Translations under genes and position numbers: made by a program
From: Chitinophagaceae bacterium
Lineage (GTDB): Bacteria > Bacteroidota > Bacteroidia > Chitinophagales > Chitinophagaceae
Length of the DNA: 64,000 bases
Assembly (NCBI GenBank): GCA_022843585.1
Contig: JALHNJ010000011.1
Coordinates: 62,001-126,000 of the forward strand
Direction of reading: 5' to 3'
The notes under the pieces: generated by a model
What the model was told of the DNA's origin: nothing
The model's database searches: none
The model's input: only the letters and a program-made list of their open reading frames with translations
In this document: piece after piece, positions 46,046-55,322 of the stretch
Layout of the letters: each line of letters begins with the position of its first letter
Numbering within the stretch: position 1 is the stretch's first letter

Positions 46046-48232
46046 TTATTTTTCTGTAACGAATTGATTTTTTTCTATAGTGCCGGATTGTTCAATTTTA
46101 TTTTTTGAAAAAATATGATTGGCTCTTACGATGTCTTTATATAAAATAACAGTACCATCAGGATTACATTTAATGAAGCTATTAAATGAAATATTGCTTT
46201 GCTGTACACCCGTTAAAGTAATTAGCGGAGATTTACTTTTTGAAACGCAGTCGGTTATTTTATTGTTGCTGAACAGCAAATTTGGCCCAAGTGTACTTTC
46301 GTCATTACCACCACGATACAGATTTAGCAATGTTCCAGTAATAGATGAAAATTGATTTTGCGAGATAATAATTTTCTCCGCTGCATAATATCCTTTGTTG
46401 TCAGTTTCGGAATCCATGGTAAAGATCTTACCCTGAATATTGGTAAAGGAATTATTGCGAAAAACAATACTATCGGCTATCATCGATTTATAAGCAAAGA
46501 ATATATCCTGGAAACCTATTTCATTAGTAAAGCCTTCAAATTTGCAATTACGAACAGCTAAATTGTAATGGTTGCTTTGCCCATTGCTATCATTAGAGAT
46601 AAATGCACTTGCTTTTATATTACTGCCATCAATACTCAGATTGCTCAAACTTAGGTCCCCATTACCGGCAATAGCAAATGCACTCAACTGGTTATAGGTA
46701 TTGAAACGTAACACTGTTTTTGGATCGCCAATAATCTGTACTGGCTTTGAAATTAGAAAAGGCTTAGTTAATGAATACTCTTTTCCGGTAAGACGAATAG
46801 TAACAGCTTCTTTTCTTTCTAATTGCTTATAAATGTCGTCAGCAGTTGCACAGGCAACAGTTAATGCAACCGTTTTTTTAGCAGTTTCAGTTTTGGGAAA
46901 CCATGCTGCTCCTGTAGAAGTAGTTGCTTCTTTCAGCACAACCGGTATCATATTGATAGATGCAAAAATCGGATCCCCTACTGTTTTAGTAGTTGCAGGG
47001 TTTTTTGCAGACAGAATTACTTTTTCAAACCCGCTATTTAGTTTTTGCTTTACAGCAGTACTTACTTTATTGTTTTCAAAGCGTATTCCGCTAATCGCAT
47101 CTGAAGTAGTGTAAACAATGCTATCCCTTGTGTTATAGAAGTTATTATTACTGAAAACTACATTGTCAGGAGGTAAACTTCTTTCCGCATCACTTCCTTC
47201 ACCAAAACTTAGCGGACTGCATTCGTAAAAAATATTATTTTTTATTTCCGCATCCGTTACTTGTACATAACGATGCGCTGGTGAATTTGGAATGCCATTC
47301 ATTACTGCCAATGGTGCTTTAAAATTGGTACCTCTGCATTTATAGAAAACATTATTGCGAACTACTTGTCCTTTATTAATTACACGAACACCGCCTGTAG
47401 CCACTTTGTCGTTACCAAGAAATAAATTTCCGAGAACGATATTGTTGTCACCATGTCTTAATACCAATGAGCCCTGGCTTTCTTTAAAAATATTATCTTG
47501 AATAATGTTGCTGCAAGATTTTATAGAAACGATCTCAGTTTCACCATCGCAGAATTCAAAAAAATTGTTATTGATTTTTGTGTTAGAATTGAATTGGCAA
47601 TGTTGTGAAACACCTACCCGGATAATTTCACCGCCATTAGAACCAAGAACAGGTCTTCTCCCAAAGTAGTTATAGTCGATGGAGTGGTAATTTTCCCGAC
47701 TTCTTTCATCGTCTAAAATTACAGCCAGTAAAACACCCATATTTTTTTTGTCTTTAAAGCTGCAATGATCAAGGCGATTATTTTTGCCATAGAATGTTAC
47801 CCAGTTATTGTCATCCATTCTTTTGGGATTATTGAAATCGTTGATAACACAATTGGTAACCCGGCAATTAGTTGCAAGCTGGTCTTTGCCGGATCTAAAT
47901 GTGATCACTGGTTCTCCGCCGGAATAGCCATTAGTAAAATATAAGCCGTCAACAATAATATAATCTCCACCAATTTTCAAACTTGATTTGCCGCTAATAG
48001 TTACTTTCCCTGCTGTTTCTGCTTTGAAAGTGATCGGATTTTCTTTGGTGCCTTTGCAATTGAGTTTTATACTGATGTTTTCCCAATTACCATTTTGAAG
48101 AATGACAATATCTCCCGGCGCTGCGTTTTTGTTTGCAGCAGCCAACTCATCGCCGTTCTTTACGATAATAGTTTTTGAAAACCCTGAGAGACAGATTGCA
48201 AAACAAAAGTTGAGTAATACTAATCGAAGCAT
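46046..48232 (-). CDS. PL6-family alginate lyase (two-domain beta-helix)
   Basis: 728 residues with signal peptide (LRLVLLNFCFAICLSGFS). The N-terminal right-handed beta-helix has NGGEIIRVGVS, TEIVSIKSCSNIIQDNIF (catalytic Lys candidate in SIKS) and GSLVLRHGDNNIVLGN (catalytic Arg candidate in LRHG), as in chondroitinase-B-like PL6 enzymes. A second beta-helix domain (about 450-728) gives the two-domain length seen in AlyGC-type PL6 members. Predicted to cleave polyguluronate or alginate in the periplasm or at the surface. It starts 6 bases after the LacI gene ends. Confidence 0.9.
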   Translation of the reverse strand: MLRLVLLNFCFAICLSGFSKTIIVKNGDELAAANKNAAPGDIVILQNGNWENISIKLNCKGTKENPITFKAETAGKVTISGKSSLKIGGDYIIVDGLYFTNGYSGGEPVITFRSGKDQLATNCRVTNCVINDFNNPKRMDDNNWVTFYGKNNRLDHCSFKDKKNMGVLLAVILDDERSRENYHSIDYNYFGRRPVLGSNGGEIIRVGVSQHCQFNSNTKINNNFFEFCDGETEIVSIKSCSNIIQDNIFKESQGSLVLRHGDNNIVLGNLFLGNDKVATGGVRVINKGQVVRNNVFYKCRGTNFKAPLAVMNGIPNSPAHRYVQVTDAEIKNNIFYECSPLSFGEGSDAERSLPPDNVVFSNNNFYNTRDSIVYTTSDAISGIRFENNKVSTAVKQKLNSGFEKVILSAKNPATTKTVGDPIFASINMIPVVLKEATTSTGAAWFPKTETAKKTVALTVACATADDIYKQLERKEAVTIRLTGKEYSLTKPFLISKPVQIIGDPKTVLRFNTYNQLSAFAIAGNGDLSLSNLSIDGSNIKASAFISNDSNGQSNHYNLAVRNCKFEGFTNEIGFQDIFFAYKSMIADSIVFRNNSFTNIQGKIFTMDSETDNKGYYAAEKIIISQNQFSSITGTLLNLYRGGNDESTLGPNLLFSNNKITDCVSKSKSPLITLTGVQQSNISFNSFIKCNPDGTVILYKDIVRANHIFSKNKIEQSGTIEKNQFVTEK

Positions 48233-48238
48233 AGCTAA

Positions 48239-49276
48239 TTATTTTGTACGTACATTTTTAGGTGCTATTCGTTGTGATGATTCCCGGATGATGAGTTTTG
48301 GCTTTAACACCTCTTCAATATGGTTCATATCTTCATCATGGTGCATTGCTTCAATAAAAAGTTTAGCGGCCACTTTTCCTAATTCAAAAGCAGGTTGATC
48401 AACACTGGAAATAGTTGGTGTTACCAAGCTGGTTACTGGTTCATTATTAAATCCTACCAAACCAATATCCTGTGGCATTCTCAATCCTTTTTCTTTTATG
48501 GCCAGCATGGCACCAATCGCCATTCTATCGCTGATGGTAAAAATGGCATCTGGTCTTTTCTTCATAGCTAATAATTCTTTGGTCGCTACATAAGCATAGT
48601 CCTGGTTGAAATCGCAATAGATGATAAGATCATTGTCTGGCTTTATTTTATATTTCTTTAAAGCTTTTAAATAACCATCCAGCCGTTGATTACTGATGCC
48701 CAGATTTTTTGGTCCGGCTAAAATGGCGATGCGTTTATATCCTTGTTCAATTAAGTGTTCTGTGGCCTGGAAACCACCATCTTCATTGTCAATTTTTACA
48801 CCGGGAGCTTGTAGAAAGGGTGTAACACGGTCAAACACTACCATCGGCATATTTTTCGCCTGTATCTTTTTAAAATGGTCGAACACTTTTGTTTCGCTGG
48901 AAACAGAAATGATAAAACCATCAACTAAACTATCTAATAGTCGTCGGGTGTTTACAATTTCTCGGCCGAATGATTCATTGCTCTGGCATACCATTACAGT
49001 GTAACCTGCTTCCAAGGCGACTTCATCTATTCCTTTTACCATGGTCGATAAAACATAATCCAGGTTAGGAACAATTACGCCGATATTATGTGTTTGTTTT
49101 TGCTTAAGACTTAGTGCAAGTTTGTTAGGCTGATAATTTAATTCTTCCGACAAAGCCATTACGGCTCTTTTAGTATCAGCATTTACATCTGGCGCATTCC
49201 GCATGGCTCTCGATACGGTGGAGATAGAAATATTCAGTTGTTTCGCAATGTCTTTTATAGTGGCGGGCTTATTCAT
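48239..49276 (-). CDS. LacI-family transcriptional regulator of the alginate locus
   Basis: 345 residues from ATG 49276 (MNKPATIKDI; three codons upstream another ATG exists). HTH IKDIAKQLNISISTVSRAMR (about 6-25), then hinge PNKLALSL, periplasmic-binding-like domain with NIGVIVPNLDY to SSVDQPAFELGK, and an unstructured tail. The first gene of the leftward operon and divergent from the SDR/PL17 operon, so likely represses or activates both on binding a sugar or uronate signal. Autoregulation is likely given the operator-like palindrome upstream. Confidence 0.93.
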   Translation of the reverse strand: MNKPATIKDIAKQLNISISTVSRAMRNAPDVNADTKRAVMALSEELNYQPNKLALSLKQKQTHNIGVIVPNLDYVLSTMVKGIDEVALEAGYTVMVCQSNESFGREIVNTRRLLDSLVDGFIISVSSETKVFDHFKKIQAKNMPMVVFDRVTPFLQAPGVKIDNEDGGFQATEHLIEQGYKRIAILAGPKNLGISNQRLDGYLKALKKYKIKPDNDLIIYCDFNQDYAYVATKELLAMKKRPDAIFTISDRMAIGAMLAIKEKGLRMPQDIGLVGFNNEPVTSLVTPTISSVDQPAFELGKVAAKLFIEAMHHDEDMNHIEEVLKPKLIIRESSQRIAPKNVRTK

Positions 49277-49324
49277 GGTTTGCAATCATCAGAGGCTAAA
49301 GCTATGAATAAGAAGGTTACGGAA

Positions 49325-49346
49325 ATACCGGTAGCGTTGCCGGTAT
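49325..49346. promoter_or_regulatory. Candidate LacI-type operator
   Basis: ATACCGG, an 8-nt spacer TAGCGTTG, CCGGTAT: 7-bp arms with a CG-containing centre as in LacI-family sites. It sits 49 bases upstream of the LacI start, inside the divergent promoter region. No second exact copy was noticed elsewhere in the locus. Confidence 0.4.
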
Positions 49347-49492
49347 CGTTCTCGGAAGCTTATTTTTAGATTATTTTCAAATTTTGTAAATTATACCACA
49401 GTAATTGTGAAATATCGCCCCATTAATAGAAATCTTCTAATCAACAAAAAAAATCGCCATTCACATTTCCACCTAATATTACAACGGAAAGC

Positions 49493-49521
49493 TTGCCAAA
49501 GGTGAAAACATGATACATTCG
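49493..49521 (+). promoter_or_regulatory. Possible promoter of the SDR-PL17 operon
   Basis: TTG at 49493-49495, 18 bases, then TACATTCG at 49514-49521, one mismatch from TAnnTTTG. The SDR start codon is 112 bases downstream, giving a long leader. Weak support. Confidence 0.3.
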
Positions 49522-49632
49522 CAACCCTGATTGGTTGTAGAATTAAAATTTACAAATCTCTTCTGGCAATTACTTCCGCCTTATCCTCCTGCAGTTCGCA
49601 AACAAGTTTTTTTACGCATTGAATGTATAGAT

Positions 49633-50388
49633 ATGTATTCATTAAAAGGAAAAGTAGCAATTGTAACAGGTGGAGCCAGGGATATTGGCCGGCAGGCATC
49701 ACTAAAGCTAGCAGCAGCCGGAGCAAAAGTTTGCATTAATTATTTTGGTAATAAAAATTTAGCTGATGAAACACTGCAACTGATCAACGATGCAGGTGGA
49801 GAAGCCATCGCTATACAAGGTGATATGACAAAAGCTGCTGATGTAAAAAAAGTTGTGGATGGATGTGTTGCTGCTTTTGGCAATGTCATTCACATATTAG
49901 TTAATGTGGCGGGCGGGTTGTTGGGAAGAAAACCATTAGCAGATTTAGACGAAGAATTTTGGGATGCAGTAATTGCAGTTAACCTGAAATCTGCTTACCT
50001 CGTTACAAGAGCAGTTGTTCCGCATATTACAGAAGGTGGCGCTATCGTTAATTTCTCCTCACAAGCAGCCAGAGATGGTGGTGGTGGTGGTGCTTTAGCA
50101 TATGCTGCTGCAAAAGGCGGAGTGTTGACTATGACTAGAGGGCTTGCAAAAGAACTTGGTCCAAAAGGAATAAGAGTTAACTGTGTTTCTCCGGGTATGA
50201 TCAACACAACATTTCATAACACATTTACCAAGCCCGAAATAAGAACAAATGTTGCTGCAGGAACTCCTTTGCGCAGAGAAGGTGAGGCAAGAGAGATAGG
50301 TGACCTGGTATTATATCTTGCAAGTGATGCTTCTTCTTTTATTAATGGCGAAAGTGTAGAGATAAATGGCGGAACATATTTCGCTTAG
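49633..50388 (+). CDS. SDR-family uronate reductase (DEH reductase-like)
   Basis: 251 residues from ATG 49633 (MYSLKGKVAIVTGG). The longer frame from 49531 adds 34 residues without SDR character. TGGARDIG cofactor loop, NVAGG, Ser in NFSSQAARDG, Tyr-x-x-x-Lys in YAAAKGG. The first gene of the rightward alginate operon. The likely role is reducing 4-deoxy-L-erythro-5-hexoseulose uronate (DEH), the end product of alginate lyases, to KDG. Specificity is inferred from context; the fold is certain. Confidence 0.85.
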   Translation: MYSLKGKVAIVTGGARDIGRQASLKLAAAGAKVCINYFGNKNLADETLQLINDAGGEAIAIQGDMTKAADVKKVVDGCVAAFGNVIHILVNVAGGLLGRKPLADLDEEFWDAVIAVNLKSAYLVTRAVVPHITEGGAIVNFSSQAARDGGGGGALAYAAAKGGVLTMTRGLAKELGPKGIRVNCVSPGMINTTFHNTFTKPEIRTNVAAGTPLRREGEAREIGDLVLYLASDASSFINGESVEINGGTYFA

Positions 50389-50430
50389 TAGTTAGATTAT
50401 TTTTTGGTTACAGGTTAATACAATATAAAA

Positions 50431-52611
50431 ATGCGATTGCTCAAAACGATTTGCTTGCTGGTGATACCAGTGTTGCTTCAGGCACAACATCCACTTACTT
50501 TTTTTACCCGCACAGAAGCTGCGGCAGTAAAAAAAGATATTAACCGTTATCCCTTACTCACCCGTTCCTACATTGAAATTAAAAGCGATGTAGATGTATG
50601 GCTGGGTAAAGATGTAGATGTTCCATTTCCAAAAGATCCTGCAGGTGGTTACACACACGATAAGCATAAGTCTAATTATATGCTTATGTTCAACAGTGGT
50701 GTATTATATAATCTAACCGGCGATGCGAAATATGCATTGCTGGTGAAGAAGATGTTTCTGAAATATGCCGTACTGAATCCTACATTAAAAAATCATCCGC
50801 AGGCAACCAGCAGTTCCCCTGGAAGGATTTTTTGGCAGGCACTAAACGATGCTAACTGGTTAGTGTATGCTGGCATGGCATATGATCTTATTTATAATTC
50901 ATTGACTGCTGCAGAAAGAAAAACAATTGAAGACGGCGCATTCAAACCCGAAGTAGATTTTATTACAAAAGATCTGGAACCCTGGTTTAATTTAATTCAT
51001 AATCATGCTGTGTGGGCTTGTGCAGGTGTGGGTATTGTTGGTATTGCCACCAATAATAAAGAGTATGTCGACATGGCATTGTATGGTTCAAAGAAAGATG
51101 GCAAAACAGGCTTTATCGCATTGATGGACGGACTGTTTGCTCCTGATGGTTATTATGCGGAAGGACCATATTATGTTCGTTATGCAATTCTTCCTTATTA
51201 TTTGTTTGCTTCCTCATTAAATAATGCAAGACCGCAATTAAAAATATTTGAACATCGTAACCGTATTCTGCAAAAAGCATTGATGGCTGGCTTGCAGCAA
51301 ACAAATATCGATGGAACTTTTTTTGCCTTGAATGATGCATTAAAAGAAAAAGATTACACCACCAATGAATTGGTGACAGCCATTAGTGTGGCCTCGAATG
51401 TGTATGGGAAGGATAATGGTTTATTGTTCATTGCAAAAAAGCAGGATAGAGTATTGTTGAATAAAGGCGGTGTAACAATTGCTGCTGAAATCGCCAGTGG
51501 AAAAAATATTCCCGCACACTATCCCTATCGTTCTTTTGAATATACGGATGGTGCAAAAGGTGATGAAGGCGGAGCAAGTTTTTTAAGAAACGGAACAGGA
51601 AATGATTTAACTACATTGATCAGCAAGTACACTTCGCATGGACTTTCACATGGTCACTATGATAAGTTGAATTATAATTTGTATGATAAAGGCAATGAAA
51701 TTTTAACCGACTATGGTGCTGTTCGTTTCATAGGAGTGGAACAAAAATATGGCGGACGTTATTTGCCCGAAACAAAAGGCTATGCGCAGCAAACAATTGC
51801 TCACAATACATTGGTGGTAGATGAAAAAAGTCATTATGATGGAAAAGAAGCTATAGCAGAAAAGCATCATGCAGAAAAATTGTTCAGCAGCATTACAAAT
51901 CCGGCGGTGCAGGTAGTGGCAGCTAAAGAAGAAAATGCTTATAAAGGAGTAAAGATGCAGCGTACCGTTTATTTGCTGCAATTACCCGGAGGAAAGAAAA
52001 TGATGTTGGATATCTTCAATGCAAATTCAAAGGATAATCATCAGTACGATCTGCCTTTTCATTTCGATGGAACGCTGATCAATACGTCATTCAAGTATGA
52101 GTCATACACCGATAAGCTTGAGCCACTCGGAAAAAAGAATGGCTACCAGTATTTGTGGAAAGAAGCAGAAGCAACAGCAAAGGATACAGTAGCGCAACTT
52201 ACTTTTTTAAACGACAGAACTTATTATACAATCTCTTCTCTGGTTCAGGATAAAGCCACATTATTCTTGGCAAGAAAGGGTGCTAATGATCCCAATTTTA
52301 ATTTGAGACATGAGCCGGCATTTATTATTCGTAAAAAAGGAGAGAACCAATCTTTTGTAAGTGTGCTGGAGATGCATGGCAAGTTTGACCCGATCAACGA
52401 ATTCTCCAGCAATGCTTATCCGTCTGTGCAACAAATGAAATTGATACAGAACGATGAGCAATTTTCTATTGTGGAAATTATAGTGGCAGGAAAGAAACTA
52501 TTAATAGCACAAAGTAATAACGACTTTACTAATAAATCAATTCATACTGCTGGTGGCGTTAGCTGGACTGGGCCATTTGCTACCTGGTATGACGGAAAAC
52601 AAATTAATTAA
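50431..52611 (+). CDS. PL17-family oligoalginate lyase
   Basis: 726 residues. Signal peptide (LLKTICLLVIPVLLQAQ), then the alpha/alpha toroid with FNLIHNHAVWACAGVGIV (catalytic His/Asn region) and YYVRYAILPYYLFA (catalytic Tyr). The heparinase II/III-like beta domain has LSHGHYDKLNYNLYDKGNEI and TDYGAVRFIG. This is the Alg17-type architecture. It exolytically releases unsaturated monouronates from alginate oligosaccharides in the periplasm. 42 bases after the SDR gene and 15 before kdgF. Confidence 0.94.
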   Translation: MRLLKTICLLVIPVLLQAQHPLTFFTRTEAAAVKKDINRYPLLTRSYIEIKSDVDVWLGKDVDVPFPKDPAGGYTHDKHKSNYMLMFNSGVLYNLTGDAKYALLVKKMFLKYAVLNPTLKNHPQATSSSPGRIFWQALNDANWLVYAGMAYDLIYNSLTAAERKTIEDGAFKPEVDFITKDLEPWFNLIHNHAVWACAGVGIVGIATNNKEYVDMALYGSKKDGKTGFIALMDGLFAPDGYYAEGPYYVRYAILPYYLFASSLNNARPQLKIFEHRNRILQKALMAGLQQTNIDGTFFALNDALKEKDYTTNELVTAISVASNVYGKDNGLLFIAKKQDRVLLNKGGVTIAAEIASGKNIPAHYPYRSFEYTDGAKGDEGGASFLRNGTGNDLTTLISKYTSHGLSHGHYDKLNYNLYDKGNEILTDYGAVRFIGVEQKYGGRYLPETKGYAQQTIAHNTLVVDEKSHYDGKEAIAEKHHAEKLFSSITNPAVQVVAAKEENAYKGVKMQRTVYLLQLPGGKKMMLDIFNANSKDNHQYDLPFHFDGTLINTSFKYESYTDKLEPLGKKNGYQYLWKEAEATAKDTVAQLTFLNDRTYYTISSLVQDKATLFLARKGANDPNFNLRHEPAFIIRKKGENQSFVSVLEMHGKFDPINEFSSNAYPSVQQMKLIQNDEQFSIVEIIVAGKKLLIAQSNNDFTNKSIHTAGGVSWTGPFATWYDGKQIN

Positions 52612-52626
52612 AACAACAAGCAGTTT

Positions 52627-52977
52627 ATGGCAACAACAGAAACGGTAAAAGTATTTATAGCAGATAATGAATTGCCCTGGGAAGAAACCGCTCCGGGTAT
52701 GAAAAGAAAAATCATGTCGTATGATGAAAGGCTGATGGTAGTAAAAGTCTCTTTCGAAAAAGGAGCGGTAGGTGTATTGCACCAGCATCATCATACACAA
52801 ATTAGTCATGTAGAAAGTGGTGCATTTGAAGTAGAGATAGCTGGCGAAAAGAAAGTTTTGAAAGCAGGTGATGCCTTTTACATACCACCGAATGTAATGC
52901 ATGGAGCTGTGTGTTTGGAACCCGGAATTTTAATTGACGTATTTAGCCCAATGCGGGAAGATTTTGTAGGACAATAA
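52627..52977 (+). CDS. kdgF: KdgF-type cupin
   Basis: 116 residues, one cupin domain. Metal-binding His pattern in LHQHHHTQISHVESG and a later His in PPNVMHGAVCLE. KdgF speeds the ring opening of unsaturated monouronates from lyases to the linear keto form (DEH). Placed between the PL17 and the beta-helix gene, fully consistent with the pathway. Cytosolic (no signal peptide). Confidence 0.92.
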   Translation: MATTETVKVFIADNELPWEETAPGMKRKIMSYDERLMVVKVSFEKGAVGVLHQHHHTQISHVESGAFEVEIAGEKKVLKAGDAFYIPPNVMHGAVCLEPGILIDVFSPMREDFVGQ

Positions 52978-52984
52978 TTGTTTT

Positions 52985-54010
52985 ATGCAGATGTTAATCG
53001 CCATACAAATTATTTGCTTCGCAGTTATTGCTGGTTGTAGTAAAAAAAGTACATCGGTACCACCACCTGTAGTTCCGCCTGTTGTTACAACTAATATCAT
53101 TAATGTATCTACAGCGGCACAGCTAAAAGATGCGTTGCTAAAAGCAAAACCGTTAGATGAAATTGTAATGGCCGATGGTGTGTACAAGGGAAAATTTGTA
53201 ATTGATGCAACGGCTGATGGTTCTGCAACAAAGCCTATCATTTTAAGAGGAAGCCGCAATGTGATACTGGACGCTGAGAATATCAATACTGGTTATGTAT
53301 TACACCTGCAGGCTGATTATTGGATCATTAAAGGCTTTACCATCACCAATGGATTAAAAGGGTTGATGACAGATGGCGCAAATCGAAATATCATTGATGG
53401 AATTAAAGTGTACAATATTGGCGAGGAAGCAATTCATCTTCGCAGGTTTAGCAGTTTCAACACTATTCAAAATGTAGAGATAACTGATGTAGGATTAAAA
53501 ACACCTGACTACGGCGAAGGAATTTATATCGGCTCTGCAAAAAGCAACTGGGCTACTTATACCAATGGTAATCCTGATCTCTGCGACTCCAACAAAATTT
53601 TAAATAATAAGATCGGCCCGAATATTACAGCAGAGTGTATTGATGTGAAGGAAGGAACAACGGCAGGCATTATTCGTGGAAACATATTCGATGCAACAGG
53701 AATTACCGGTGCTAACAGTGGTGATAGTTGGATAGATGTAAAAGGAAATAATTATTTAATTGAGAATAATACCGGCACAAATCCGGGTGGAAGCATTTTT
53801 AAAGATGGATACCAGGTGCATGTGGCATTGCAGGGATGGGGAAATAACAATCATTTTAAAAATAATACTTGCACAGTAAATGCAACAGGTTATGGATTTA
53901 ATATTCAGTTGAGTGGCAGCAATGGCACTACAACAGGCAACAAAGTGTACAACAACAATACTGTAACTGGCGCAACGAGCGGCGTAGCAAATATTCCGCT
54001 TTCTAATTAA
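52985..54010 (+). CDS. Right-handed beta-helix lipoprotein, candidate polyuronate lyase
   Basis: 341 residues with a lipoprotein signal (CFAVIAGCSKKS; Cys19). AQLKDALLKAKPLDEIVMAD and GVYKGKFVIDA start a pectate-lyase-like right-handed beta-helix whose rungs (YWIIKGFTITNGLKGLM, RNIIDGIKVYNIGEEAIHLR, DSWIDVKGNNYLIENNTG) fill the protein. Acidic and basic residues (ECIDVKEGT) could be a catalytic face. No PL family was matched. 7 bases after kdgF and 5 before the MFS gene, so within the operon. Probably an outer-surface enzyme or binding protein. Confidence 0.82.
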   Translation: MQMLIAIQIICFAVIAGCSKKSTSVPPPVVPPVVTTNIINVSTAAQLKDALLKAKPLDEIVMADGVYKGKFVIDATADGSATKPIILRGSRNVILDAENINTGYVLHLQADYWIIKGFTITNGLKGLMTDGANRNIIDGIKVYNIGEEAIHLRRFSSFNTIQNVEITDVGLKTPDYGEGIYIGSAKSNWATYTNGNPDLCDSNKILNNKIGPNITAECIDVKEGTTAGIIRGNIFDATGITGANSGDSWIDVKGNNYLIENNTGTNPGGSIFKDGYQVHVALQGWGNNNHFKNNTCTVNATGYGFNIQLSGSNGTTTGNKVYNNNTVTGATSGVANIPLSN

Positions 54011-54015
54011 GAGCT

Positions 54016-55302
54016 ATGAAAGTAAAAGGACTTAGGTGGTGGATCATCGGTTTGATAGGGGTAGCAACTATCATCAATTATATTGATAGAAGTGCCATCA
54101 ATATTATGTGGCCTTTTATATATAAAGAGTTTGGTATTGCGGATGAGGATAACAAGCAAGCCCTGGCTCTGATCACCAATATATTTTTAGTGGCCTATGC
54201 TATCGGGCAAACAGTAACCGGAAAAATGATGGATGCCATTGGAACCAGGCTAGGAATGGTTATTTCCATCATTAGCTGGAGTATCTCCATCGGATTACAT
54301 TCCATAGCAAGATCGCTGGCCTCATTCAGCATTTTCAGAGCAATGCTCGGTGTAAGTGAAGCAGGCAACTGGCCCGGAGCTACCAAGAGTAATGCCGAAT
54401 GGTTTCCTGCAAGAGAGAGAGCAATTGCACAAGGAATTTTTGGTGCCAGTGCATCAATGGGTTCCGTAATTGCATTACCAGTTATAGCATGGTCTTATGC
54501 AATGACGGGCTGGCAAATGACATTTTTATTCATTGCATTTCTTGGAATATTATGGATCATTCCATGGCTTGTAATAAATAAGAATACACCCGACAAGCAT
54601 CCGTGGATCACAAAAGAAGAACAAGATCATATTCTTGACACGGAGAATAGAAAAACATCAACAACAGAAGTAAAAGTTTATTCGTGGAAACAATTGTTGA
54701 ATTTCAGAAACACCTGGGGCATCATCAGTTCCCGTTTCTTTATTGATCCTATCTGGTGGATGTTCGTTACCTGGCTACCCACATTTTTAAAAGAACAATT
54801 TGCGTTCGACATCAAACAGGTTGGAGCTTTTGGATGGGTGCCTTATATGTTCGCTGCCATAGGTGGCATAACAGGTGGTTTGTATTCATCATCATTAGTA
54901 AGAAAAGGAATGTCTCCCGCAAAAGCAAGAAAAAATGCGATCACCATCGGCTGTGTCATCATGTTGCTTTCATTAGGTGCCATTGCTTTCTATTTAAACG
55001 AATTAAAAGAACATGTAAATATTGCAATTGCCTTAATAAGTGCCGCATTATTTGGTTTCCAGTTCCTGATCAATAACCTGCAAACATTACCAGCAGATTA
55101 TTTCAACGGAAAAAATGTAGGAACTGTATCTGGTATGGGCGGCACTGCTGCCGTTGCTGGTACCATCATTCTTACTTTTTTAGTACCGTCATTAACAAAA
55201 ACAAGTTATACAACACTCTTTGTACTGGCTGCATTAATGGTGCCCATATCCTGGATGTGTATCACTTTTATTACATCTAAACGAAAAATTGCTAGTAACT
55301 AA
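54016..55302 (+). CDS. MFS hexuronate transporter (ExuT-like)
   Basis: 428 residues, 12 predicted membrane spans. N-terminal IINYIDRSAINIMWPFIYKE and FRAMLGVSEAGNWPGATKSN are typical of the anion:cation symporter (ExuT/GarP) family, as is QVGAFGWVPYMFAAIGGITG. Inner-membrane uptake of unsaturated monouronate or KDG-type sugar acids released by PL17 is likely. Confidence 0.9.
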   Translation: MKVKGLRWWIIGLIGVATIINYIDRSAINIMWPFIYKEFGIADEDNKQALALITNIFLVAYAIGQTVTGKMMDAIGTRLGMVISIISWSISIGLHSIARSLASFSIFRAMLGVSEAGNWPGATKSNAEWFPARERAIAQGIFGASASMGSVIALPVIAWSYAMTGWQMTFLFIAFLGILWIIPWLVINKNTPDKHPWITKEEQDHILDTENRKTSTTEVKVYSWKQLLNFRNTWGIISSRFFIDPIWWMFVTWLPTFLKEQFAFDIKQVGAFGWVPYMFAAIGGITGGLYSSSLVRKGMSPAKARKNAITIGCVIMLLSLGAIAFYLNELKEHVNIAIALISAALFGFQFLINNLQTLPADYFNGKNVGTVSGMGGTAAVAGTIILTFLVPSLTKTSYTTLFVLAALMVPISWMCITFITSKRKIASN

Positions 55303-55322
55303 TTCAATTTAAAAGCTGCTAT

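Larger units (their letters stand above)
49286..49632. other. Divergent regulatory region of the alginate locus
   Basis: About 350 bases between the LacI gene and the SDR gene. The open frame upstream of the SDR start (49531-49632) has no coding character and is leader. It contains the operator-like inverted repeat (49325) and a possible rightward promoter (49493). No other gene is seen. Confidence 0.6.

Noticed and set aside
49531-49632. 34-residue N-terminal extension of the SDR protein
   Set aside because: It does not match SDR starts. The glycine-rich loop lies at the proper distance only from ATG 49633.
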